From NCBI GenBank assembly GCA_964629635.1, contig CAZVQS010000002.1, positions 186,001 through 250,000 of the forward strand: a stretch of DNA of 64,000 nucleotides, written 5' to 3'. Positions 26,096 to 32,644 of this stretch are shown here, piece after piece. The stretch is from YC2-FULL-38-9 sp964629635 (GTDB lineage Bacteria; Patescibacteriota; Microgenomatia; UBA1406; GWC2-37-13). The notes beneath the pieces were generated by a model. It had not been told where the DNA came from. It saw only the letters and a list, made by a program, of their open reading frames with translations, and made no database searches. Within the stretch, counting starts at the first letter, position 1; the number at the start of each line of letters is the position of its first letter. Both the position numbers and the translations under genes were made by a program.

Positions 26096-27034
26096 ATGTA
26101 TCAGTTGTTTCCTCCTATCGTTCCGTTCAGGACCCGCTTTCTTAAAGTCTCAAACTTGCACACTCTGTATGTGGAGGAGTCGGGCAATCCGCAGGGAAAG
26201 CCGATTATTTCGTTCCACGGCGGTCCCGGGAGTCAGACAAAAAATGACCACCGCCAGTTCTATAACCCGGCAAAATACCGTATCATCCTGTTTGACCAGC
26301 GCGGGTGCGGCAAAAGCACGCCTACCGGGGAAATCCGGGAAAATACGACCCAGGACCTGGTAGCGGATATCGAACGGATACGGCGGGAATTGCGGATCGA
26401 CCGGTGGGTGGTGCACGGGGGCAGCTGGGGCAGCACGCTCGCGCTTGCATACGCACAGGAGCATCCCGGAACCGTGAAGGCGCTTATACTTCGCGGCATC
26501 TTCACGTTCAGGCAATGGGAAACAGACTGGTTCATGGGGAACGCCCGGATATTTTTTCCGGACAGATGGGAGGAGGCTGCGCGAGTACTTCCCCCGGATT
26601 TTAAGGGAAGCGTCAGCGACTACCTGTACAGCCTTTATACGGACAAGGAAAGTCCGCTTCAGCTTAAAACCATTGAATCATTCAACATTTGGCACCGGTC
26701 CCTCATGAAACTTTCGGTAGACGAGGCGGATCTGCGCAAGCCCGTATCAAGGGAGGCGGTCGCGGGCGAGCGGATACTCATGCACTACATCAGGAACCGT
26801 GCGTTCCTGCGGGAAGGCCAGCTTCTGGAAAACGCCGGACGCCTCAAAGGCATTCCTTCAGTCATCATCCAGGGGCGTTACGACATGTGCTGTCCGCCCC
26901 GTACCGCATGGGAACTCCACAAAAGAATGCCGCATGCTGATTTCCATATGATACCTACGGCCGGGCACAAGTCAGACGAACCGGGTACGCTTGAAAAGAT
27001 TATCGAGTACACCGAAAAATTCAGCTCCTTATGA
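26096..27034 (+). CDS. pip: Proline iminopeptidase (alpha/beta hydrolase)
   Basis: A cytoplasmic peptidase that removes N-terminal proline from peptides. The 312-residue protein shows the oxyanion motif HGGPGS (41-46), DQRGCGKS (67-74), the nucleophile elbow GGSWGS with S110, an aspartate in QGRYDMCCPP and the final histidine in AGHKSDEPG. Length and motifs fit family S33 exactly. It is the first of four closely packed plus-strand genes; its stop overlaps the next start (ATGA). Confidence 0.95.
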   Translation: MYQLFPPIVPFRTRFLKVSNLHTLYVEESGNPQGKPIISFHGGPGSQTKNDHRQFYNPAKYRIILFDQRGCGKSTPTGEIRENTTQDLVADIERIRRELRIDRWVVHGGSWGSTLALAYAQEHPGTVKALILRGIFTFRQWETDWFMGNARIFFPDRWEEAARVLPPDFKGSVSDYLYSLYTDKESPLQLKTIESFNIWHRSLMKLSVDEADLRKPVSREAVAGERILMHYIRNRAFLREGQLLENAGRLKGIPSVIIQGRYDMCCPPRTAWELHKRMPHADFHMIPTAGHKSDEPGTLEKIIEYTEKFSSL

Positions 27035-27636
27035 TGACCGAAAAGAGAATGAACCGGTTCCGCGACGTGGTTTCCAAACGCCTTCGGGACGTTATTGTTC
27101 TTGAAAACATCCATGATCCGCACAATGCGCTTGCCGCCATCCGCAACTGTGATGCTTTTGGCATTCAGACGGCGCACTTCGTGTTCGAAACGGAAAAAGT
27201 GTTCAATCCGGAGAAGCTGGGGAAACTGACTTCCGCCTCTGCCAACAAGTGGATCGACTCCGTCAGCTGGAACAGTACGCGGGAGTGCTTCAGCCGGTTG
27301 AAGCGGGACGGGTACCGGATTTACGCGACGATACTGGACCCCCATGCCTCATCACTGCATGACCTCACGTTTCCTGAAGGCAAAGCAGCCGTCGTATTCG
27401 GGAACGAAGGGGCCGGCATAACGGAAACCGCAAAACGCATGGCGGACGAACTGGTTTATATACCCATGAGCGGTTTCGTCGATTCCATCAATCTTTCGGT
27501 ATCGGTCGGCATACTCCTATACGAGCTTGCCCGCCAGAGAAACCGGACCGGGCAATCCCGCCTCACCTCCGGGCAGCAGGAAACACTTCTCAATAAGTGG
27601 ATCGGGGAGGAAACCAGAAAGAAATATAGGTTATAA
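27031..27636 (+). CDS. TrmH/SpoU-family RNA 2'-O-methyltransferase
   Basis: The 201-residue SPOUT-fold enzyme has the three family motifs: DPHNALAAIRNCDAFG (motif 1), VFGNEGAGIT (motif 2) and IPMSGFVDSINLSVSVGI (motif 3). It matches the tRNA guanosine-18 methyltransferase TrmH more closely than the rRNA enzyme RlmB, because no N-terminal RNA-binding domain is present and there is a basic C-terminal tail. The exact target base remains inferred. Confidence 0.9.
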   Translation: MMTEKRMNRFRDVVSKRLRDVIVLENIHDPHNALAAIRNCDAFGIQTAHFVFETEKVFNPEKLGKLTSASANKWIDSVSWNSTRECFSRLKRDGYRIYATILDPHASSLHDLTFPEGKAAVVFGNEGAGITETAKRMADELVYIPMSGFVDSINLSVSVGILLYELARQRNRTGQSRLTSGQQETLLNKWIGEETRKKYRL

Positions 27637-27646
27637 TAGTTTGTAT

Positions 27647-28192
27647 ATGAAGCAAAACAGTTCAGAGACCGTACCCAATTGTTATACCCGGCTGGTTGGT
27701 CCCATCAACGAGGATTCGGTTGCGGACGTACTCAGGGACATCGACGGAGCCAACAATAACGACAACAAGAAACTCATCATTTTTACCCTCGCCTCAAGCG
27801 GAGGACTCCTGTATTATGCGCAGGCGCTGTATGATGCGGTAAAGGCTTCAAAAAAACCGGTGGTCACTATCGTTACCGGTTCCTGCATGTCTGCGTCCCT
27901 CATGGTACTTCAGGCTTCCGCAAAACGGATAGCCCGCCCTTCGACGATTTTCATGCTCCACCAGAGCAGCCACTGGAGGGAAGAGCATACCTACATTGAT
28001 GAGATGAATATCCTGACGGACGAATGGAACCGGCTTTACCGTCTGTTCATCGAACAGTCCATCGCCCGATCGTCGCTCAGTTTTGCGGAGTTTGAAAAAA
28101 TCGCGAAACCGAGGAAATACTTCACGGCAAAGGAAGCGCTGGAAATGAAGTTCATCGATGAAATCAGCGATAGATGGATTGACAGTTATTAA
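27647..28192 (+). CDS. ClpP-like serine protease with an altered catalytic triad
   Basis: The 181-residue protein has the ClpP/crotonase fold: the substrate strand near TLASSGGLLYYAQALYDAV, the nucleophile position S82 in GSCMSASLMV, the histidine H105 in FMLHQSS, and the end motif TAKEALEMKFIDEI. The aspartate that completes the triad in ClpP (in the DRDRF segment) aligns with Pro/Arg in AKPRKYF, so it appears to be missing. A second acidic residue could substitute. The start at 27647 avoids a long overlap with trmH; TATAAT lies nine bases upstream. It is not the housekeeping ClpP by sequence; the partner unfoldase is unknown. Confidence 0.78.
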   Translation: MKQNSSETVPNCYTRLVGPINEDSVADVLRDIDGANNNDNKKLIIFTLASSGGLLYYAQALYDAVKASKKPVVTIVTGSCMSASLMVLQASAKRIARPSTIFMLHQSSHWREEHTYIDEMNILTDEWNRLYRLFIEQSIARSSLSFAEFEKIAKPRKYFTAKEALEMKFIDEISDRWIDSY

Positions 28193-28205
28193 TTCTTTTA
28201 TTCAT

Positions 28206-28757
28206 ATGACAGATCTTACATCGGACGGCATTATCGAATCGGTACGCAAAGAAGTATTCGTGCAGGATTACACGAAACCCCGGACTATAGACGGGGTGCT
28301 GGTCAAGGAAGTGAGACGCATGTCGGGCCAGGACGGAACGTTTGAGGACCTGCTTCGCGTAAACGAACAGGGCCGTCTCGAGCTCTTTCCCGATATGCAG
28401 GTGCGGCAGATCAACCGTTCCCGCCTGCTTCCCGGATCCGTCAAGGCCTGGCACCTCCACTACAAACAGGAAGATCTCTGGTACATCCCTCCGGAAGATC
28501 ACATGATCCTCGGGCTTTGGGATACCCGGGAAAACTCGGCAACCAAAGACGTCAAAATGAAAATCGTCATGGGCAACGGAGTATCCCGCCTCGTACTTGT
28601 ACCGCGCGGCGTCGCACACGGGGTCGTCAATATCGCATCGACTCCCGGCACGATCTTTTATGTCGTAAACAACCAGTTCACGCTCGAAGCGCCGGATGAA
28701 CACCGCATTGCCTGGGACCGGCTCGGATCCAAATTCTGGGAAGTGGAAAAAGGCTAA
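28206..28757 (+). CDS. RmlC-like cupin (dTDP-4-dehydrorhamnose 3,5-epimerase family)
   Basis: The 183-residue single cupin has the epimerase-like core: KAWHLHYKQEDLWYIP with the histidine motif, LGLWDTRENS, and VPRGVAHGVVNI. The family converts nucleotide-linked 4-keto sugars during rhamnose synthesis or acts as a related sugar isomerase. The usual RGLHxQ becomes WHLHYK, so substrate identity is uncertain. RmlA, RmlB and RmlD are not in the window. The ATG at 28206 is preferred over an upstream in-frame ATG that would overlap the ClpP-like gene. The last four bases overlap the convergent M20 peptidase gene. Confidence 0.78.
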   Translation: MTDLTSDGIIESVRKEVFVQDYTKPRTIDGVLVKEVRRMSGQDGTFEDLLRVNEQGRLELFPDMQVRQINRSRLLPGSVKAWHLHYKQEDLWYIPPEDHMILGLWDTRENSATKDVKMKIVMGNGVSRLVLVPRGVAHGVVNIASTPGTIFYVVNNQFTLEAPDEHRIAWDRLGSKFWEVEKG

Positions 28758-29866
28758 CCGGCCATACGGATAAGCTCAAGAAATACGCTTCCGGTCTTGC
28801 GGACATCTTCCATCCTGACGTTTTCGTCGGGTTTGTGCGCGGTATTGCCCGGACCGAACGCGAGACTTGGGCATCCCCATGCACGTTGGACATAGGGACC
28901 TTCAAAATATCCGGACTCACGGGGATGCAGGTACTGCGCGTTTCCCAATACTTGTGCCACTGCTTTCTCCATAACGTCAAGGCCTCTCGTACCGCAGGTA
29001 TAGGGAGGATAGTCAAGCCGCACGTCAATTTCCGCCACAGACACATTCAGTTCGCCGGCCGTTTTCATGATCGTGCGGGAGAGCGGCGGCTGCTTCCGGC
29101 GGGGATCGGCCGTGCGAATATCCAGGATCATTTCGGCGCGGTCAGGGACTGCGTTCGGCTGCACGGTGACTCCGTCATTTTGAAGCACTCCTCCCTGCAA
29201 AGCGCTGAGGTTGACGGTGGTTTTGCCCAGATCCGGGTCATCGTTTTCGGTTAACCTGTCTTTCAGGAGGTCGGTAAGTCTGACCGCATCCGTTATGGCG
29301 TTTTTCCCTTTTTCCGGAGTACCCGCATGTGCCGTTTTGCCTTGGACGCGAACCGAGACTTCCCTGAGACCCCGGCAGCCGGCCAGGATCTTCATGTCCG
29401 TCGGCTCCGGAAATACGGCGAGACGGGGACTCATGCGGTATTCCTGTATGATTTTCCTGATACCCGCAAAACGGTATTCCTCATCGCAGTCGAAAATGAG
29501 TCCCGCGCCTGATGACGGTCCCATATCCTGCACTGCCCGGACCGAGGCGGCGAGTCCCGACTTCATGTCACACGATCCCAGGCCGTACAGCCGGTTTCCG
29601 GAAATTTGGGGAGTGAGACGTTTGCGTACATTTCCGGCGGGCGCGACCGTATCCATGTGCGAAATGAAAAGGATACGCGGCTTGCCGTTCGGGAGGGCAA
29701 GGATATTGTACCGTTCCCCTGAAACGGGCTGCCTAACGGTTTTAAGCCAGGGGAGATTGCGGGACAGGTAACCGGCGAGAAAATCGGCAACCGGCTTTTC
29801 GTTTCGGTCCCGGGTTACGTAACTGGGCAGCGTTATAAGTTTTTTGGTAAGCGCGATGGCGTCCAT
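28754..29866 (-). CDS. M20-family metallopeptidase/deacylase (ArgE/DapE-like)
   Basis: The 370-residue enzyme has the two-zinc site of M20: H70 and D72 in SHMDTV, D100 in GSCDMKSG, E129-E130 in DCDEEYR, the FPEPTD glutamate and the last histidine in AHKPDENV. A dimerisation domain sits near 160-280. Such enzymes remove an acyl or amino-acid group from a carboxylated amino acid or small peptide. It is the last gene of the amino-acid transporter operon (six bases after the ATPase gene), so the natural reading is that it processes what the transporter imports. Confidence 0.88.
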   Translation of the reverse strand: MDAIALTKKLITLPSYVTRDRNEKPVADFLAGYLSRNLPWLKTVRQPVSGERYNILALPNGKPRILFISHMDTVAPAGNVRKRLTPQISGNRLYGLGSCDMKSGLAASVRAVQDMGPSSGAGLIFDCDEEYRFAGIRKIIQEYRMSPRLAVFPEPTDMKILAGCRGLREVSVRVQGKTAHAGTPEKGKNAITDAVRLTDLLKDRLTENDDPDLGKTTVNLSALQGGVLQNDGVTVQPNAVPDRAEMILDIRTADPRRKQPPLSRTIMKTAGELNVSVAEIDVRLDYPPYTCGTRGLDVMEKAVAQVLGNAQYLHPRESGYFEGPYVQRAWGCPSLAFGPGNTAHKPDENVRMEDVRKTGSVFLELIRMAG

Positions 29867-29872
29867 GATAAT

Positions 29873-30583
29873 TCAGAAACTGTTAATTTGCCGGATAAAG
29901 GCGGCTACGCGCCGGCTTGCGCGTGCAATGGAACGGGGGGTGCCCCGGGCAGCGATTCTTCCGTTTTCAATAAAAAGTATTCGATCCGAGACGCGCTTGA
30001 TGAATCCTATTTCGTGGGAAGCGATCAAAATCGTCATTCCTTCGCGGGCGAGCGCTGCGATAACGGCTAGCACTTCCCCAGTCAGTTCGGGATCGAGTGC
30101 CGATGTCGGCTCGTCAAAAAGCATGATGTCCGGACGCATTGCTAAAGCCCGCGCGATGGCAACCCGCTGTTTTTCCCCTCCCGATAGACACGCGGGATAT
30201 CTTCCGGCTTTTGAAGCCATGCCCACTTTCGCAAGCAGCTGCCGGGCAAGGGTTTCGGCTTGTTCCGTTTTCAATTTCTTGACGATGCGGGGCGCAAGCG
30301 CGACATTTTCAAGCACTGTTTTCTGGGGAAACAAGTTGAAACTCTGGAACACCATGCCGGTTTTTTGGAAACCTGATCCGGCTATTACCGGCTTGCCTTC
30401 AATCAGGATGTTCCCCGTGTCCTGCGGTTCGATGCCTGCGATGCAGCGCAGGAGGGTGCTTTTCCCGGAACCCGATGGTCCGATAAGCGCTACGACTTCT
30501 CCCTTTGCGACGGAAAACGATACCCCGTCGATTGCCGCAAAGGCGCCGAAGGTTTTGCGAAGGCTGCGTATATCGATCATCAT
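29873..30583 (-). CDS. Polar amino-acid ABC transporter, ATP-binding subunit
   Basis: The 236-residue ATPase has Walker A GPSGSGKST (35-43), the Q-loop, the signature LSGGEKQRVAIARAL, Walker B IMLFDEPTSALDPE and the H-loop ASHEIGF. The set is the GlnQ/HisP type. It energises uptake of a polar amino acid with the permease and binding protein encoded just upstream. Confidence 0.93.
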   Translation of the reverse strand: MMIDIRSLRKTFGAFAAIDGVSFSVAKGEVVALIGPSGSGKSTLLRCIAGIEPQDTGNILIEGKPVIAGSGFQKTGMVFQSFNLFPQKTVLENVALAPRIVKKLKTEQAETLARQLLAKVGMASKAGRYPACLSGGEKQRVAIARALAMRPDIMLFDEPTSALDPELTGEVLAVIAALAREGMTILIASHEIGFIKRVSDRILFIENGRIAARGTPRSIARASRRVAAFIRQINSF

Positions 30584-30589
30584 AGGGTT

Positions 30590-31252
30590 TTACGGTGTGC
30601 ACCTCCGGTAACGGGTAACACGCGATTCTATAGTACGGAATAAAATCATGACTGCGCAGTTAAACAGCAGGTAAAACAGCCCCGCGAGAATGAAGGGTTC
30701 AAGCGAAAAGTCGCGCATGAGGATGGAGCGGGCGCTTTTGAGGATATCGTTCATGCCGATAGTCGAAAGGAGCGCGGTTCCCCAAATCGCCTCGATCGCC
30801 TGGTTGGTAACGCCGGGAAGCGTCGCGGCGACTGCCTGGGGAAGAACAATTTCACGCATGATCTGCCGGTAATTTAGCCCGAGGGCCATACCCGCTTCAT
30901 ACTGGCCCCGTTCGACGTTTTCTATGCCGCCCCGGAACAGTTCGCTCAAGTAAACGGTCCATGAGTTCACGAACGCGATTGACGCACATGCGAAAGGCGG
31001 CAGGCGTATACCAAAAAGAAGGGGGAATCCGAAATACACGAACATGAGCTGAAACAGAAGCGGAGTCCCCCTCACAAGCGACGAATATGCTCCGATTGTC
31101 GCGTCCGCAATACCTGACCCGGATTTGCGCACCACTGAAAGGGCGAGAGCAAGCGGCACCGATGCGAATACGGTTACGAGCCATACGGCTCCCGTTGTCG
31201 ATGCTCCCTCCAAGAGGGCTAAACCGGTAGTGAAAAGAGACTCCGTTTCCAT
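30590..31252 (-). CDS. Polar amino-acid ABC transporter, permease subunit
   Basis: The 220-residue membrane protein of the HisM/GlnP family has about five membrane segments. Visible family motifs are the N-terminal SSLVRGTPLLFQL region, AFVNSWTVYLSELFRGGIENV and the EAA loop EAGMALGLNYRQIM...LPQA that contacts the ATPase. Only one permease gene is present, so it probably forms a homodimer. Confidence 0.93.
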   Translation of the reverse strand: METESLFTTGLALLEGASTTGAVWLVTVFASVPLALALSVVRKSGSGIADATIGAYSSLVRGTPLLFQLMFVYFGFPLLFGIRLPPFACASIAFVNSWTVYLSELFRGGIENVERGQYEAGMALGLNYRQIMREIVLPQAVAATLPGVTNQAIEAIWGTALLSTIGMNDILKSARSILMRDFSLEPFILAGLFYLLFNCAVMILFRTIESRVTRYRRCTP

Positions 31253-31257
31253 AATAG

Positions 31258-32085
31258 TTACTTAACTAACAATCCGTCGTTACCGAACCATTTCTCTGCA
31301 ATGCGCGAGGCTGTGCCGTCACGCTTCATTTCAGCAAGCGCGCGGTTGATTTCATCTGTAAGAAATCCGTCCCGTTTGCGCATGCCAACCCCGCTTGCCG
31401 TCGCGCCGTAATCACCTGAAAATTGTCTGGGTTTGTAATCCGGCCCAAATACGAGCTTTGCGGTATACAGTCCGGAAAAGTTGTCGACAAGCACCGCATC
31501 AATCCGTCCGGTTTTCATGTCCAGAAGCGCTGCCTGCACGGTATCGTAGGTGCGGATTTCCCTCGGCTTCAATGCGTTTTCGTCCCTGCGCACCGTTTCT
31601 TCCTGTTCTGATCCCGCCTGCACGGCTATTACTTTACCCGCCAGGTCTTTTTTCGATTTGAGATTAGAATCCATGCCGGACAGGAACACATTCTCGCCTT
31701 TCAGGTACGGATCGGAAAATGCGATCTGTTTTTTTCTGCTGTCCGTGATGGTCATGCCGTTCCAGATGACATCGATGTCTCCGTTGTTGAGGCTGAGAAT
31801 GACGCTGTCCCATACGACCGGTTTAAACACTGGTTTGAGGCCGATCCGCCTGCACGCCTCCCTCGCCAGTTCCACGTCAAAGCCGGTCAAAACACCTGAC
31901 TCATCCCTGAAACCGATAGGCGGAAAGGCGTCGTCAAGCCCGATGACCAGTTCCCGCTTTCCCCATGTGGCGTTCAAGCCGGCAGGGGAGCGCGGTGCGA
32001 ACTTTGAGCTCTGGCTCAGGAAAAGCGCCGGAATCGCAACGGCCAAAATTGCCGCAGCGAGTGTTATCGTATATTTGTATTTCAT
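31258..32085 (-). CDS. Polar amino-acid ABC transporter, substrate-binding protein
   Basis: The 275-residue family 3 solute-binding protein has an N-terminal membrane anchor (residues ~7-24) with no lipobox, so it is anchored or secreted and not a lipoprotein. The core begins LVIGLDDAFPPIGFRDESG and includes GFDVELAREACRRIG, VIWNGMTITDSRKKQIAFSDPYL and VLVDNFSGLY. The ligand cannot be read with certainty; the leader peptide upstream hints at histidine or proline. It has a strong Shine-Dalgarno sequence and is preceded by a transcription attenuator. Confidence 0.92.
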   Translation of the reverse strand: MKYKYTITLAAAILAVAIPALFLSQSSKFAPRSPAGLNATWGKRELVIGLDDAFPPIGFRDESGVLTGFDVELAREACRRIGLKPVFKPVVWDSVILSLNNGDIDVIWNGMTITDSRKKQIAFSDPYLKGENVFLSGMDSNLKSKKDLAGKVIAVQAGSEQEETVRRDENALKPREIRTYDTVQAALLDMKTGRIDAVLVDNFSGLYTAKLVFGPDYKPRQFSGDYGATASGVGMRKRDGFLTDEINRALAEMKRDGTASRIAEKWFGNDGLLVK

Positions 32086-32092
32086 ATGATTT

Positions 32093-32102
32093 CACCTCCT
32101 TT
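32093..32102 (-). promoter_or_regulatory. Strong Shine-Dalgarno sequence of the substrate-binding protein gene
   Basis: AAAGGAGGTG on the minus strand ends seven bases before the ATG at 32085. A ribosome-binding site is needed here because the gene is reached by a long leader transcript, unlike the leaderless genes around it. Confidence 0.85.
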
Positions 32103-32131
32103 CCTTCGAATAAACTGATAATGCCATCCAC

Positions 32132-32154
32132 AAAAAAACCCGCTTTCGCGGGCT
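32132..32154 (-). terminator. Intrinsic terminator in the transporter leader (attenuator 3:4 stem)
   Basis: On the minus strand CCCGC-GAAA-GCGGG, with a GNRA tetraloop and two extra weak pairs at the base, is followed directly by seven T. It lies inside the 5' leader of the transporter operon and not after a gene, which marks it as a regulated terminator. Confidence 0.88.
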
Positions 32155-32176
32155 GGCTGTCATCACGACAAAAAAC

Positions 32177-32233
32177 CTAACCCGCGGCAGGCGGGTCGTG
32201 ATGCATATATATTTTTATACTTACGAAATTCAT
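32177..32233 (-). CDS. Leader peptide MNFVSIKIYMHHDPPAAG of the attenuator
   Basis: An 18-codon reading frame starts at an ATG exactly six bases after the -10 box, so it should be translated from a leaderless message, and ends with TAG inside attenuator segment 2. It carries two consecutive His, two Pro and two Ala codons. An internal ATG at codon 10 would give MHHDPPAAG. No homology is claimed; the call rests on position relative to the promoter and the alternative hairpins. Confidence 0.72.
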   Translation of the reverse strand: MNFVSIKIYMHHDPPAAG

Positions 32234-32234
32234 A

Positions 32235-32256
32235 TTAACATATTAACACGTTAACA
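32235..32256 (-). promoter_or_regulatory. Triple TGTTAA repeat overlapping the -10 box (candidate repressor operator)
   Basis: TGTTAA occurs three times on the minus strand with its first base at 32256, 32248 and 32240, an exact eight-base period. The first copy is embedded in the palindrome GTTAAC, the centre of the E. coli Trp operator. The array covers the spacer, the -10 box and the transcription start. The TrpR-like protein encoded divergently is the obvious candidate to bind it. Confidence 0.55.
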
Positions 32257-32268
32257 CATACTTGTCAA
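32240..32268 (-). promoter_or_regulatory. Consensus promoter of the transporter leader
   Basis: On the minus strand TTGACA (32263-32268), a 17-base spacer and TAATAT (32240-32245) form a near-consensus promoter. Six bases later comes the leader-peptide ATG. Divergent from it, 67 bases away, is the TrpR-like gene. Confidence 0.88.
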
Positions 32269-32299
32269 GTCGGTTTTGCGAAAAGATGTTGCCGTATGG

Positions 32300-32305
32300 T
32301 AATAT
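32300..32305 (+). promoter_or_regulatory. -10 box of the TrpR-like gene, leaderless configuration
   Basis: TAATAT lies six bases (ATTCAC) before the ATG at 32312. A partial -35 (TTGCGA, 18-base spacer) is present at 32276-32281. Confidence 0.6.
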
Positions 32306-32311
32306 ATTCAC

Positions 32312-32626
32312 ATGAGAAAACAGGCCGTGTACCGGAAGACCGAATCCTACAAACCGAAAAACGAGAAGGAAAAGCGGCTCGTCAGGGCGTTTGCTTCCCT
32401 CAAGGGCGAGTCTGAAGTGTCGGATTTCCTGAGGGACCTTCTGACCGTTGCGGAAATCGAGGAGTTCGCCAACCGCATCGAGGTCGTCAGGCTTCTCGTC
32501 AAAGGGATGTCATACCAGAAAATCGCCCGGGAAACGAAGGTCTCAACGACCACCGTTACCCGCGTCGCCCACTGGCTGAGGCGGGGATGCGGCGGATACC
32601 AACGCGTCATTGACAAAATACTCTGA
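32312..32626 (+). CDS. TrpR/YerC-like transcriptional regulator
   Basis: The 104-residue helical protein of the TrpR-like superfamily has a central region FLRDLLTVAEIEEFANRIEVV and a helix-turn-helix GMSYQKIARETKVSTTTVTRVAHWLRRG. The HTH resembles TrpR, but the conserved G(V/A)GIAT(V/I)TRGS is replaced by KVSTTTVTRVAHW, so it belongs to the YerC/YecD branch and may not bind tryptophan. It is divergent from the attenuated amino-acid transporter operon, whose promoter has a triple repeat, making that operon its likely target. Confidence 0.85.
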   Translation: MRKQAVYRKTESYKPKNEKEKRLVRAFASLKGESEVSDFLRDLLTVAEIEEFANRIEVVRLLVKGMSYQKIARETKVSTTTVTRVAHWLRRGCGGYQRVIDKIL

Positions 32627-32638
32627 CTTCCATATCAT
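32610..32638 (+). promoter_or_regulatory. Promoter of the beta-propeller gene inside the TrpR-like coding end
   Basis: TTGACA (32610-32615), a 17-base spacer and TATCAT (32633-32638) are followed by six bases and the ATG at 32645. The -35 box lies within the last codons of the TrpR-like gene. This is the clearest leaderless promoter in the window. Confidence 0.85.
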
Positions 32639-32644
32639 GAAGGT

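Larger units (their letters stand above)
32132..32233 (-). promoter_or_regulatory. Ribosome-mediated transcription attenuator upstream of the amino-acid transporter
   Basis: The leader contains four segments in the classical order. Segment 1 (32191-32195, CCCGC) pairs with segment 2 (32181-32185, GCGGG) across a five-base loop. Segment 2 extended (32176-32185, GCGGGTTAGG) can instead pair with segment 3 (32148-32156, CCAGCCCGC), about nine pairs with one bulge, which would destroy the 3:4 terminator. A further perfect 9-bp helix CATCACGAC/GTCGTGATG (32195-32203 with 32161-32169) encloses 1:2 and would favour termination without translation. The leader peptide covers segments 1 and 2 and stops within 2. 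Stalling at His-His or Pro-Pro would mask segment 1 and permit read-through. Confidence 0.78.

Noticed and set aside
32170..32196. The 1:2 hairpin plus six T as a second ordinary terminator
   Set aside because: Four bases separate stem and T-run, and the hairpin overlaps the leader-peptide stop and the antiterminator, so it is better read as part of the attenuator; pausing there remains possible.
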